Source of the DNA: Sulfolobaceae archaeon
GTDB taxonomy: Archaea > Thermoproteota > Thermoprotei_A > Sulfolobales > Sulfolobaceae
Assembly (NCBI GenBank): GCA_026627305.1
Contig: JAPNVD010000007.1
Location: 24,578-88,577 of the forward strand
Direction of reading: 5' to 3'
Length of the DNA stretch: 64,000 bases
Part shown: one piece after another, positions 18,436 through 27,729 of the stretch
Position numbering within the stretch: the stretch's first letter is position 1
Layout of the letters: the number at the start of each line of letters is the position of its first letter
The notes under the pieces: model-generated
What the model saw: the letters and a program-made list of their open reading frames with translations, nothing else
What the model was told of the DNA's origin: nothing
Database searches by the model: none
Translations under genes and position numbers: made by a program

Positions 18436-19941
18436 TTATTTCCTTAAGGCTAAGTATACAACCAGGGCTATTAACACTATGATAACCGCGATGAAGCCTA
18501 TCAGCTCTGTAGTGGGCATCACTGAGACAGTAGTTGTGCTGACAACCGTTGAAGTAAGAGTTGATACAATGGTTGAGACTATTGTAGATACTGTGGTTAT
18601 CACACTTGTCACCACTGAAGTTACAGTGGAAACTACTGAGGTTGTAGAAGTTGAAGTAACAGTTGAAGTAACAGTAGTGGTGCTCACTGTTGTCACGGTA
18701 GTTGTCGAAGTAGTAGTTGAAGTAACAGTAGTTGTTGTAGGTGTTGAGGTAGTAGTCGTAGTGGATGATGTTGTAGTAGTTGTTGAAGTCGTGGACGTGG
18801 TTGTAGTAGTAGTCACTGGCTCGTTAAGCCACCCGGTGCTCACAGTACCTGTAGGTGTAGTTATGCTTACGAGTATAGAGAAGTTACCTCCAAATGACGG
18901 CTCTGGGATCTCGACTTCAACCCAATTGTTTCCCATAGCCATTTCATAGCCTTGTGCTTGACCATAATACTGGACGTAAGAAGAGACGCCCTGTAAGGTC
19001 ACTGATGCAGTTTGGTTACCGATAGATAGCGTCAGCTGTGCTGTCTCGCTCCCATAGGGTGCTAGTTCAATAGTGTAAGAGTTTTGGATAGAGAATGGAT
19101 AGCTTACTATTATGAATGATTTCCCGCCAATAGTCTGGAACTCGACGTTTATGCCATTAGCTGAGAATTTTGCTGGTGAAGGAAGTGAGCCCGTAAGGCC
19201 ATAGCTTATGTTAAACAATAAGAGTCTACCAACGAAGCCAACGTAAACCTCTTGTAGCTTTCCTGAGACCACAGTGGTGTTTATGGCCTCGAAGGTGAAG
19301 TAGTAATAGTATAGCCCTTGAGGTTCCCCTGATGGGACATAGAGGTCTACCGAAAGCCCTTCTGCTGTGGAGTTTATAGGTTGGCTAAACACTGCTGGCA
19401 TCGATATCCCTGCCTTTTCATATAGGCTCTGCCTAGCCACTCCTTGGGTTACGGTTGTTGATGTTAGGGTAGAGTGTGGGGGGAACTGGAAGGTGAGGTA
19501 CCCCCTTATATCATAATAGTTCCCTGGCTGTAGGTTATATACAGTGGAGTTGAACAACGTTCTCAGCGTCAGTATCTGAGGTGAGAAAGTGACGTTTACA
19601 GTTAGCGTCTGGCTACCTAAGGCTATAGTGTTCACCCCTTGGTTTAATGTTACGTTAATAGCCTGATAGGAGTAGGGTTGTGCAGTTACAGGATATGTAC
19701 CAGAGGTAGCTCCTGAAATAGTTATTGTGCCTGAGGACGGTGATGGGTTGTTGTTGACTACGTAAACTGTGAACTTAGCTGTTGAAGTGTTAGTTGGTAA
19801 AGTTATTGTTATCCCTGAAGGGACTAACTCTAGGCTTATGCTCTGCTGTGATTTAAGCGTTGGGGAATAAAATGCTAGGGATAACAAAAAGAGTAATAGG
19901 AAAGTAAATACTATGGAAGCCCTTTTAACCTTATTATACAA
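18436..19941 (-). CDS. Thr-rich, membrane-anchored surface protein upstream of slaA
   Basis: A 501-residue protein with a signal peptide (FTFLLLFLLSLAFYS), an extracellular beta-rich domain (about 35-380) bearing NxS/T sites, then about 90 residues made almost entirely of Thr, Ser and Val, and a C-terminal membrane helix ending in LALRK. The Thr/Ser stretch resembles a heavily O-glycosylated mucin-like stalk. No enzymatic motif is seen. It lies directly upstream of slaA in the same direction, so a third S-layer-associated component is a reasonable inference, not a proven role. Confidence 0.75.
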   Translation of the reverse strand: MYNKVKRASIVFTFLLLFLLSLAFYSPTLKSQQSISLELVPSGITITLPTNTSTAKFTVYVVNNNPSPSSGTITISGATSGTYPVTAQPYSYQAINVTLNQGVNTIALGSQTLTVNVTFSPQILTLRTLFNSTVYNLQPGNYYDIRGYLTFQFPPHSTLTSTTVTQGVARQSLYEKAGISMPAVFSQPINSTAEGLSVDLYVPSGEPQGLYYYYFTFEAINTTVVSGKLQEVYVGFVGRLLLFNISYGLTGSLPSPAKFSANGINVEFQTIGGKSFIIVSYPFSIQNSYTIELAPYGSETAQLTLSIGNQTASVTLQGVSSYVQYYGQAQGYEMAMGNNWVEVEIPEPSFGGNFSILVSITTPTGTVSTGWLNEPVTTTTTTSTTSTTTTTSSTTTTTSTPTTTTVTSTTTSTTTVTTVSTTTVTSTVTSTSTTSVVSTVTSVVTSVITTVSTIVSTIVSTLTSTVVSTTTVSVMPTTELIGFIAVIIVLIALVVYLALRK

Positions 19942-20007
19942 AATCTCACCTTATAGTCTTTAGCACAGTTTCTATGTATAAATGCTTTTTCTACTGTAAT
20001 ACCTTCG

Positions 20008-20718
20008 TCAGGAGAGAGAGGATAGTAGTCTCTTTAGTCCATTTATTAGATCCTCCTCAGAGGGCTTTGTTGATATGATGAGGTTTATCTTTTCAACTTC
20101 AGCCAACCTAAGTGCTAAGGGGTCAATATTTATAGGCCTGTGGAGCACAATAACCTTAGGCTTTATTGGTGCTAACTTTATAGCCACCATTGGTGACCTA
20201 CCAGAGCTTACCTTTGTAAATACGAAAACCCTTCCCAGGGCTAGAGCTAAGAGCTGGTAATATTCCATTCCGCTCAAGGCAGTTATTGTCTTTATGCTGT
20301 CAGTTATAAGGTAACCATAAATCTTAGTGAAGGGGTCAACTTCACCCACTGGGATTATGCCATCAACTGCCTTCACCACTTCATCTACCGTAACTGGTCT
20401 TGGAAAGTCCCTCATATCTTCAACGAATGGAAAAGAAAGGTTAAAGGCGCTGGCTAACTCTTTCACTATCTTGTAGTCCCTCCTGGAGTCTATCTCAATG
20501 AGAGCCCTTATATAGTTCCTCAGGAACTCGGCTCCTGGCTGTCTCCTGTTCCTCTCATAGTCCGCTATCACTGACTGAGATATTCCCATCTCTTTAGCTA
20601 GTTCCCCTTGTGAGACCTGAAAGGTCTCTCTCCACTTCCTCATAGAAGCCCCTGGGTTTTTGCTCCAGATAATATCACCAGCTATCCTCTTGGCAATAAT
20701 GTCTACTAAATAGTCCAC
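20008..20718 (-). CDS. XRE-type helix-turn-helix transcriptional regulator
   Basis: A 236-residue protein with an N-terminal DNA-binding domain. The segment VSQGELAKEMGISQSVIADYE near residues 34-54 is a classic helix-turn-helix of the Cro/CI (XRE) type, followed by RNRRQPG. The remaining 150 residues form a ligand- or partner-binding domain with motifs VDPFTKIYGYLITDS and GRVFVFTKV that I associate with a crenarchaeal family of predicted regulators (COG1709-like). No inducer is known to me. It precedes the surface-protein genes on the same strand, so regulation of that block is possible but unproven. Confidence 0.82.
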   Translation of the reverse strand: MDYLVDIIAKRIAGDIIWSKNPGASMRKWRETFQVSQGELAKEMGISQSVIADYERNRRQPGAEFLRNYIRALIEIDSRRDYKIVKELASAFNLSFPFVEDMRDFPRPVTVDEVVKAVDGIIPVGEVDPFTKIYGYLITDSIKTITALSGMEYYQLLALALGRVFVFTKVSSGRSPMVAIKLAPIKPKVIVLHRPINIDPLALRLAEVEKINLIISTKPSEEDLINGLKRLLSSLS

Positions 20719-20759
20719 ATAATTCTTATAAGTTTCAAATTTAAATATCTAAGTAGAAT

Positions 20760-20835
20760 GGGCCCGTAGTCTAGCCTGGACTAGGATGCAAGGTTCGGGT
20801 CCTTGTGGTCCCGGGTTCAAATCCCGGCGGGCCCA
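20760..20835 (+). tRNA. tRNA-Pro (CGG anticodon)
   Basis: A 76-base cloverleaf on the plus strand: acceptor GGGCCCG/CGGGCCC with discriminator A, T-loop GGTTCAAATCC, and anticodon stem CAAGG/CCTTG around loop TTCGGGT, which gives anticodon CGG. There is no intron and no encoded CCA. It lies in the gap between the XRE regulator and NAC. Confidence 0.94.
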
Positions 20836-20977
20836 TACATTAGCAGAACGGAAAGGTATAAGAGGAGGAAAAGAGAAGATTAGGACATAAATAATAGATA
20901 ATAAAATAGAAACAGCTTTCCCTTCTCTTCTTTTTAATCCAAAAAAGGAAAGGAAAGTAATAAAAGCGATTATTAAG

Positions 20978-21319
20978 CTATGGATTAGCTCCTGTTAAGA
21001 TCATCAGAGCTTTAGCAACATCTCCATTTGCTTTATTTAACGCTTCTCTAACCTCTTGTTCGCTCTTCCCTGTCTGCTCCATTAAGAACTTCACATCCTC
21101 CTCCCTTATCTCGACGGTTTTCTGCTTAGGCTCTTCCTTTATGGTGCCTATTACCGTTATCGCTTCTTGACCCATAACTGTAGCCTTAGTGACTGTGGGA
21201 TTCTCAATTATGATGTTCTTATCCTCTGTTTCGATGATCACCCTTATAGCATTTATCTGCTCAGCCTTAATTCCCATCTTTTCGAGTTTTTTTAGGTCGC
21301 TCTGTTTTATCTTTACCAC
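20978..21319 (-). CDS. nac: nascent polypeptide-associated complex protein (archaeal NAC)
   Basis: A 113-residue homodimeric ribosome-associated factor that shields emerging polypeptides. The N-terminal half is a NAC domain (NPTVTKATVMGQEAITVIG near residues 40-58). The C-terminal 45 residues are a UBA domain (VKFLMEQTGKSEQEVREAL..NGDVAKALMIL). Length and architecture are as usual for archaea. It diverges from the nuclease gene across a 58-base gap that must hold both promoters. Confidence 0.92.
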   Translation of the reverse strand: MVKIKQSDLKKLEKMGIKAEQINAIRVIIETEDKNIIIENPTVTKATVMGQEAITVIGTIKEEPKQKTVEIREEDVKFLMEQTGKSEQEVREALNKANGDVAKALMILTGANP

Positions 21320-21377
21320 AATTAAATCTACTAAAACACCAAACTTAATATTTTCTGATTAAATATTTATCACCTAA

Positions 21378-22643
21378 ATGAGTGGCTTTATCAAGATCTT
21401 AGGAGGAGGCAAGGAAGTAGGAAGGTCAGCTATAGAGGTTGGGAACGAAGAGAGTTGTGTAATATTGGATTACGGCGTAAACTTCGACTCTAAAGATAAC
21501 CCTAACTTCCCACTTCAGGAGCTTCCGAAGAAGGTCAAGGGATTCGTAGCAACGCACTCACATCTAGACCATATAGGTGCTTTGCCTATCTACCAGATAT
21601 CGACAGATATTCAAGTGTATGGAACTAAAATCACTAAAGATATAGGTGAGCTGATCCTAAAGGATTTCCTCAAGCTCTCTGGATCCAAGATCCCCTACGA
21701 ATGGGTAGAAGTGAGAAAGACTTTAGACCACTTTAGGACGATAAACTACAATGAGGAACTTGAGATAGAGAATTTCAAGTTAACGCTGAGCAATGCAGGA
21801 CATATTCCAGGTAGTGGGATAGCTAAAGTAGTTGTAGGAGATAAGGTCGTAGCTTACACTGGTGATATAAACACCATAGAGACTAAGTTGTCCCCACCAG
21901 CCGATTTAGGCTCATTAAGCGATGTTAACGTTTTAGTAATGGAAGCCACTTACGGTAAGTTCAATCATCCTCCTAGACCACAAGTGGAAAACGAGTTTTA
22001 TGAGGCTGTTAGGGAAGTAGTAGAAAACGGAGGTACTGTGCTTGTGCCCTCGTTTAGCCTAGCCAGGAGCCAGGAAATCCTCTCAATATTAATGGAGAAG
22101 GGGTTTGATTACCCAGTTAGCTATGATGGGATGGTAAAGGAGATTCTCGAAATAATGATAAAGAATAAGGAATTCATAAATAGAGCTGACCTTCTAGCTA
22201 AGGTTTATGATAGTTATAGATATGTGAAGGGATGGGAGGATAGGCATAAGGTATGGAAGGAGAGCGGGGTAATAGTTGCCAGCGCTGGAATGCTAAAGGG
22301 AGGACCAGCTCTCTATTACCTAAAGAAGTTGTACGATAACCCTAAGAACGCTGTGTTTCTAGTCAGCTATCAGGGGGAGAACACGCCAGGAAGGAAGTTG
22401 ATCGAGGAAGGTAGGATGGAGTCAAACGCACCTTACTTGAAGGCTAGGTTAGAGTTATTTGACTTCTCAAGTCATGCAGGCAAGGATCAGTTATTGGAAA
22501 TAGCTAAGAGCGCTAAATCTCTAGAGAAGCTAGTCATAGTTCATTCAAGCCCTGACAACGCTGAATTTTTTGCTTCACTTGCTAAGGAAAAGTTAGGAGT
22601 TGAAGTTATAGTGGCAGAAAACGGTATGGAGATAAAGCTATGA
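21378..22643 (+). CDS. beta-CASP metallo-beta-lactamase ribonuclease (aCPSF2/RNase J-like)
   Basis: A 421-residue zinc-dependent nuclease. The metal-binding motif [12 protein letters not shown] lies near residue 60, with GHIPGSG, TGDIN and later [10 protein letters not shown] supplying the other ligands. The beta-CASP domain sits in the middle (MEATYG to about 330). It lacks the N-terminal KH domains of aCPSF1, which places it in the shorter aCPSF2 class, known in Sulfolobus as a 5'-3' exonuclease acting on RNA. It overlaps the next gene by ATGA, so the two are co-translated. Confidence 0.88.
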   Translation: MSGFIKILGGGKEVGRSAIEVGNEESCVILDYGVNFDSKDNPNFPLQELPKKVKGFVATHSHLDHIGALPIYQISTDIQVYGTKITKDIGELILKDFLKLSGSKIPYEWVEVRKTLDHFRTINYNEELEIENFKLTLSNAGHIPGSGIAKVVVGDKVVAYTGDINTIETKLSPPADLGSLSDVNVLVMEATYGKFNHPPRPQVENEFYEAVREVVENGGTVLVPSFSLARSQEILSILMEKGFDYPVSYDGMVKEILEIMIKNKEFINRADLLAKVYDSYRYVKGWEDRHKVWKESGVIVASAGMLKGGPALYYLKKLYDNPKNAVFLVSYQGENTPGRKLIEEGRMESNAPYLKARLELFDFSSHAGKDQLLEIAKSAKSLEKLVIVHSSPDNAEFFASLAKEKLGVEVIVAENGMEIKL

Positions 22644-23860
22644 TAATACTTTACATCCACACCTCGGATTTCTTCTTTAAAGTAAAAGAGAAGGCTGTTG
22701 AAAGAGCTGAGGAACCAGTTCCTGAGACTTTGGAACTGAAGAACGTTCTAGTAGCTTATACGACTATAGAAAAGGGGGATAACGAAGAGGTGGTTAAGAG
22801 GGCTTCTGAAGATATAATCAAGGTATTCAACGAGGTAAAGGCTTCTGCGGTGGTAGTATATCCATATGCCCACCTCTCCTCGAATCTGGCAACTCCAGAA
22901 ACTGCTATAAAACTGTTAAACGAGCTATATCAGGAGATCAAGAGCAAGGGAATAAACGCTTACAAGACACCTTTTGGCTGGTATAAAGAGTTCTCAATTC
23001 ATTGCCTAGGTCATCCTTTGAGTGAGCTATCTAGGAGGATAAGGGTTGAAGAGCTAGAGGAGTATCAGAAGTCTGAAGAAATGGAGGTATGCAATAAGTT
23101 CGGTTTTCCACATTCCCCTCATAGTCTATTTATAAAGAACGCTGTTATAGAGTATTTAAAGTATAAATTGAAGCCGATTACAGTATTTGAAGGTCCTGTA
23201 GATGATTTGCCTGAAAACTCTATGGAGATACTGTATTCAGAGCCTAAAGGAAGGAGAGTCCCCTGCATAAATGATAGCGTTAGAATCCAGTTGAGGTATA
23301 GGATAGGGGGAGGAGGGGAAGAAAGAGTTAACATAAACGATATCTTTACAGATATTCCTAACGAGTTCAAGGATTCTAAGAACACGCTTAAGATCTATTG
23401 GCAGGAGAGTGGAGGAAGTGGTAAGGGCTACATTTATGTCAACGTAAACAATCTAGTCTATTACTATCTCTTAGAGGCTAGCAAGAAGAACCCACCAACC
23501 CTTCCTTTATGGATGAACCCTGTACACATTAGGATATTGCCAGTTAAGAAGGACTTCTTGGACTATGCAATAAGGGTGGCTAACGAATTAAAGGACTTGA
23601 GGGTCGAAGTTGATGATCTAGATGACGGTTTAGGTAATAAGATAAGGAGAGCGGGAAAGGAATGGATACCTTATGTAGCAGTTGTTGGAGAAAGAGAAGC
23701 TAAAACGAACTCCCTTAGCGTTAGAATAAGGGAAAAGAACGAGCAGAGGAGCTTCACAATAGACGAGATCAGGAGAGAAATAGCCGAAGGAGATCCTTTA
23801 TTACTGAAACCCATTTTACCAACATTTTTATCAAAGAGACCAAAATTAGAATACTTGTGA
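22640..23860 (+). CDS. threonyl-tRNA synthetase editing protein (ThrS-ed)
   Basis: A 406-residue protein with an archaeal ThrRS N-terminal editing domain ([18 protein letters not shown] and [16 protein letters not shown]) and a C-terminal anticodon-binding domain ([15 protein letters not shown] to the end). The class II catalytic core with motifs 2 and 3 is absent. Crenarchaea split ThrRS into a catalytic and a trans-editing protein; this is the editing half, which removes Ser from mischarged tRNA-Thr. The middle 190 residues form a linker unlike the catalytic core. It is coupled to the nuclease before it and the kinase after it. Confidence 0.88.
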   Translation: MIILYIHTSDFFFKVKEKAVERAEEPVPETLELKNVLVAYTTIEKGDNEEVVKRASEDIIKVFNEVKASAVVVYPYAHLSSNLATPETAIKLLNELYQEIKSKGINAYKTPFGWYKEFSIHCLGHPLSELSRRIRVEELEEYQKSEEMEVCNKFGFPHSPHSLFIKNAVIEYLKYKLKPITVFEGPVDDLPENSMEILYSEPKGRRVPCINDSVRIQLRYRIGGGGEERVNINDIFTDIPNEFKDSKNTLKIYWQESGGSGKGYIYVNVNNLVYYYLLEASKKNPPTLPLWMNPVHIRILPVKKDFLDYAIRVANELKDLRVEVDDLDDGLGNKIRRAGKEWIPYVAVVGEREAKTNSLSVRIREKNEQRSFTIDEIRREIAEGDPLLLKPILPTFLSKRPKLEYL

Positions 23861-24801
23861 TAAAAGCAATAGTGCCCTTAAAATTAACTCTTTTTGGAGA
23901 GCATGCAGTAGTTTATGGAAGACCAGCTATAGCGTTTACAATAAGTGAACATTTAGCAGTTACAGTTAAAGACAGCGATGAATTCCTGATAAAGTCCGAT
24001 GAATTGCCAATAAAAGGAGTAAAGGTAAACCTAAGGGATTTTAAAATAGAAAACGAAAGAATAAAAGGCTTATTAGCTTATGTCATCGAAGCCATCAAGT
24101 ATTTCGGTGAAGAGAAAAAAGCAGAAATTAGCATAGAGAGTAGTGTAGAACCCTCTGTTGGACTAGGGACTAGCGCCGCTGTGACTGTGGGCACTGTTGC
24201 AGCCTATTCCGCGTTTTTAGGTAAGAAGTTGAGTAAGGAGGAAATAGCAAAGATATCTCATGAGGTTGAGTTAAGGGTACAGGGTATAGCCAGTAAGATG
24301 GATACCCATACTGAAGCCTTAGGAGGGTTTGTATACTTTGATGAAAGAGGGGGGCTCCAACAGTTAGGAAGGGTAAATATTAGCTTTAGTGCTGGGTACT
24401 TTAGGAGATTTATGACTACTGCTGAGATGTTGAAGAGGGTAAGAAAATTGAAAGAGAAGTATTCAAAGCTCTTCGATAATTTGTTAGATGAAATAGCTGA
24501 GATAACAAAGATGGGCAAGGAAGCCTTAATTAGGTCAGATGAGGATGAGGTTGGATATCTGATGTATCTCAATCACGGTTTACTCTTCTCTCTAGGCGTT
24601 ACCGCACCTGTTTTGGACAACTTTGTTTCAACTGCTAAGTTAATGGGGATAAAAGGGTGTAAGATGAGCGGTGGTGGTGCTGGCGGCGCTGTTGTCTGTA
24701 CAAGGGATGACAGGGTTAATGTGTTGATGGATGTTATGGGAGCTAGGAGGATAAACGCTGAACCAACGTTTACAGGAGTTCAAATCTTTTCCGAGGATTG
24801 A
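23857..24801 (+). CDS. mvk: mevalonate kinase
   Basis: A 314-residue GHMP kinase that phosphorylates mevalonate with ATP for archaeal isoprenoid lipids. The N-terminus PLKLTLFGEHAVVYGRPAIAF is the mevalonate kinase signature. The ATP loop is SVEPSVGLGTSAAV near residue 100, DTHTEALGG gives the catalytic Asp, and KMSGGGAGGAVV near residue 268 is the C-terminal GHMP motif. The start is GTG, overlapping the previous TGA as GTGA. It is the third gene of the tightly packed rightward run. Confidence 0.93.
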   Translation: MIKAIVPLKLTLFGEHAVVYGRPAIAFTISEHLAVTVKDSDEFLIKSDELPIKGVKVNLRDFKIENERIKGLLAYVIEAIKYFGEEKKAEISIESSVEPSVGLGTSAAVTVGTVAAYSAFLGKKLSKEEIAKISHEVELRVQGIASKMDTHTEALGGFVYFDERGGLQQLGRVNISFSAGYFRRFMTTAEMLKRVRKLKEKYSKLFDNLLDEIAEITKMGKEALIRSDEDEVGYLMYLNHGLLFSLGVTAPVLDNFVSTAKLMGIKGCKMSGGGAGGAVVCTRDDRVNVLMDVMGARRINAEPTFTGVQIFSED

Positions 24802-24874
24802 TAGTCTGTTGTTAGCCATGTGTAGTGTGGTTTTGAATAATTTTTAATAATTTCAGAAAAGATAGGTATATGAG

Positions 24875-26647
24875 TTGTGCGGGATAATAGGGATAACTTC
24901 GTTAACTGATAAGAACCTAGCCCAAATCACTGTTTCGTGCTTAGAAAAGCTGGAATATCGTGGATATGATAGTGTTGGAGTGGCTTCACTTCAAGGCTCG
25001 ATTTTAGAAGTCAGAAAGGCTAAGGGGACTGTTAAGGAAGTAGTCCAAAAAAAGAATATATTATCGATGAGGGGGAACGTTTTCCTAGGCCACACCAGAT
25101 GGGCTACCCATGGACCACCATCAGATTATAACGCTCATCCCCATACTGATTGTTCTAACTCCATAGCTGTAATACATAATGGGACTTTAAAGAACTTCAA
25201 AGAATTAAAAGAAAGTCTAATAGCATTAGGTCACATTTTTAGGAGTGAGACCGACACAGAGGTCATTCCCCATTTAATAGAGGAGTATAGAAAGAAGGGT
25301 TTTGATACTTTCACAGCTTTCAAAAAAGCTGTTCTAGATCTAGAGGGTAGCTACGCGATTTTAGCTATAGTAAAGGGAGAGAATAGGATATACTTTGCGA
25401 AAAAGGACAACCCATTAGTAATAGGCATGGGAGAGGGAACTAATTTCGTAGCCTCAGACATCCCAGCGTTCTTAGACTACACTAAAAAGGTGGTAATAAT
25501 AAATGATGGTGAGCTAGGGTATGTAACTCCTACTTCGATTTACATAGAAGACCTTAGAGGTAATGTGATTGATGTCACAAAGAGGATTAGAATAATTGAC
25601 TGGGACGCACAAGCGGCATCGAAAGAGGGTTATCCCCACTTCATGCTTAAGGAGATACACGAAAGCGCTAGGGCTATCAATGATACTATAAATGGCCTGC
25701 TATCAGAAACAGAGCTCGTAGAAGAAATAACTGAGAGGCTTAAAGGTTCTGATAGGATAATAGTAATAGCTGCCGGAACTAGTTATCATGCAGGTCTATA
25801 TTTCACTATCCTCCTGAACAGGCTAGGTTATACTGCATTACCTGTAATAGCTTCTGAGTATTATAACATCAACGCGAAAAGGGGAGATTCCGTAATAGCC
25901 ATAAGCCAAAGCGGTGAAACTATAGACGTTTTAATGGGAATAAGAAAAATGAAGGAGAAAGGTGCAACAATAATATCGATAACTAACGTTATTGATAGTG
26001 CGATATCCAGGGAGAGCGATTATAAGCTTTACATGAGGGCTGGTCCTGAAATAGGGGTTGCAGCAACAAAGACTTTTAGCTCCCAACTTGCAGTGCTTCT
26101 GTTCCTTTATGCCTATTTGGCTAAGATAGATTATAAAGAGCTGTTAAGCGCTCCTGAAGTGATAAAGAACAGCATATCCTTAGGAGAGGGTATAGCTAAA
26201 AAGGTAGGAGAAGAGCTAGCACTTCAGAAGAGCGTTTATTACTTAGGTAGGGGTCTTTCATTACCTCTAGCAATGGAAGGCGCATTAAAGATAAAAGAGA
26301 TAGCCTATGTGCATGCAGAAGCTTATCCTGCAGGGGAGAGCAAACACGGTCCTATAGCGCTAGTAGAGAAAGGTTATCCTGTGGTTTTCATAAATGATGG
26401 TGAACTAACGGATCTCTTAGAGAATAACTTGCATGAGATGAAAGCTAGAGGTGCTAAGACTTATGCTATTAGCGTGAATAAGAGGCTTGGAGCTGAGACC
26501 GAAATACTGATAAAAGTTGATAAAGATATTTTATCGCCTTTTGCGATATCGCCTATAATCCAATTAATAGCCTATTATGCATCTACAGCTAAATCTCTCG
26601 ATCCAGATAGACCTAGAAACCTAGCCAAGACGGTGACCGTTGAATGA
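24875..26647 (+). CDS. glmS: glutamine--fructose-6-phosphate aminotransferase
   Basis: A 590-residue two-domain enzyme that makes glucosamine-6-phosphate from fructose-6-phosphate and glutamine. The glutaminase domain begins CGIIGI, so removal of the first residue exposes the nucleophile Cys. Two SIS isomerase domains follow (AGTSYHAG, ISQSGETIDVL, AYPAGESKHGP). The start codon is TTG at 24875; the ATG six bases upstream is out of frame and stops at once. A TTTTTAATAA box 26-30 bases upstream fits leaderless initiation on TTG. It is coupled to the nucleotidyltransferase by ATGA. Confidence 0.93.
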   Translation: MCGIIGITSLTDKNLAQITVSCLEKLEYRGYDSVGVASLQGSILEVRKAKGTVKEVVQKKNILSMRGNVFLGHTRWATHGPPSDYNAHPHTDCSNSIAVIHNGTLKNFKELKESLIALGHIFRSETDTEVIPHLIEEYRKKGFDTFTAFKKAVLDLEGSYAILAIVKGENRIYFAKKDNPLVIGMGEGTNFVASDIPAFLDYTKKVVIINDGELGYVTPTSIYIEDLRGNVIDVTKRIRIIDWDAQAASKEGYPHFMLKEIHESARAINDTINGLLSETELVEEITERLKGSDRIIVIAAGTSYHAGLYFTILLNRLGYTALPVIASEYYNINAKRGDSVIAISQSGETIDVLMGIRKMKEKGATIISITNVIDSAISRESDYKLYMRAGPEIGVAATKTFSSQLAVLLFLYAYLAKIDYKELLSAPEVIKNSISLGEGIAKKVGEELALQKSVYYLGRGLSLPLAMEGALKIKEIAYVHAEAYPAGESKHGPIALVEKGYPVVFINDGELTDLLENNLHEMKARGAKTYAISVNKRLGAETEILIKVDKDILSPFAISPIIQLIAYYASTAKSLDPDRPRNLAKTVTVE

Positions 26648-27729
26648 AAGGCGTGATATTAGCTGGAGGGAGCGGTGAGGGATTAAGTCCCTATACCATG
26701 AAAAGACAAAAGGAGACTATAGGCATCTTGGGTAGTGCGGTGCTAGAATATGTAATAAATGGGCTAAAGAAGGCTGGAGTTAAAGAACTAATAGTCGTTA
26801 CGAACAAGGAGAGGGGATACCAGGTTGAGGAAATCCTGAGCAAAAATACTGAAATCTCCTTCGAGTTAGTTATTCAAAAGAGTCAAGGAATTAGCGGTGC
26901 TGTAAGAGATGGTTTAGAGAAGGTTGATGAAGATTACGCTTTAGTAGCCTATGGCGATATAATAACCACTGAAGATTTTTACGTTAACTTGATGAACGCT
27001 TTCCTTTCATCTGGCGATAAATCAGTGTTCCCATTAGTCCCAGTAAGTGAAGGTTTAACAACTTATGGATTAGTTAAGATCGAGGACAACAAAATTAGGA
27101 TAGTAAATGAAGGATCTACTCTAGCCTTAGCTGGTGCTTATATAATAAAGAAAGATTATTTTGACGATATACTCTCGTATATCTCCGAGTTGTTCAAAAG
27201 GGATAGCGCTAGGTACTTCATATGGTCTGGTTTATGGCTTGATATAGGCTATCCTGAGGATATAATAAGGGCTGTAGAGGTCCTTTTATCTAATAAGAGA
27301 AACTCTTATATCTCTGAAACCGCTGAGATCTCTAAAACTGCTGTTCTTGGCAAGAATATTATAATAGAGGATAACGCTGTAGTGGAAGATTATAGTATAA
27401 TTAAGGGGCCTGCTTACATAGGTAAAAACGCATATATAGGCTCTTATTCGCTAGTCAGAGATTATAGTGATGTAGAAGAAGGGGCTAAGATAGGGGCTTA
27501 CTGTGAGATAGCTCACTCCATAGTAGGCAAAGATGCTGAAGTCGATTCCAAGTCCTATTTAACATTTACAATAGTGGGGGATCATGCCAAGATAGGAGCA
27601 TCAGTTGTAACCCTTAGCTATCCCTATAATAAGGTAATTAGGGGTAAGGTAAATAAAATGGGTTCCCTTATTTCTCCATATAGTGAAATAGAGGCTGGTA
27701 AAATTCTTCAACCGGGTTTCAGGATTTAG
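26644..27729 (+). CDS. sugar-1-phosphate nucleotidyltransferase-like protein with left-handed beta-helix
   Basis: A 361-residue protein: a Rossmann-like nucleotidyltransferase domain (1-220) and a hexapeptide left-handed beta-helix (about 225-345). It keeps the first glycines (LAGGSG), YGD near residue 101, and WLDIGYPEDI. The usual GxGTRL-P-T-PK signature instead reads GSGEGLSPYTMKRQKE, so the catalytic Arg is Gly and the Pro before Lys is Gln. Coupling to glmS points to a GlmU-like or ST0452-like step, UDP-GlcNAc synthesis. With that signature changed it may instead be inactive or regulatory. Confidence 0.75.
   Translation: MKGVILAGGSGEGLSPYTMKRQKETIGILGSAVLEYVINGLKKAGVKELIVVTNKERGYQVEEILSKNTEISFELVIQKSQGISGAVRDGLEKVDEDYALVAYGDIITTEDFYVNLMNAFLSSGDKSVFPLVPVSEGLTTYGLVKIEDNKIRIVNEGSTLALAGAYIIKKDYFDDILSYISELFKRDSARYFIWSGLWLDIGYPEDIIRAVEVLLSNKRNSYISETAEISKTAVLGKNIIIEDNAVVEDYSIIKGPAYIGKNAYIGSYSLVRDYSDVEEGAKIGAYCEIAHSIVGKDAEVDSKSYLTFTIVGDHAKIGASVVTLSYPYNKVIRGKVNKMGSLISPYSEIEAGKILQPGFRI

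Noticed and set aside
18660..18820. Repeated short units that could look like a CRISPR or tandem array
   Set aside because: They are degenerate Thr codons without fixed-length spacers; no CRISPR repeat or leader is seen anywhere in the window.
18479..18949. 156-residue plus-strand frame of Val/Thr repeats
   Set aside because: It is the antisense of the Thr-rich stalk codons of the surface protein gene; its repeats mirror those codons.
24869..24886. ATG start just upstream of glmS
   Set aside because: It is out of frame and stops after five codons; the Cys after the TTG start is needed for catalysis.
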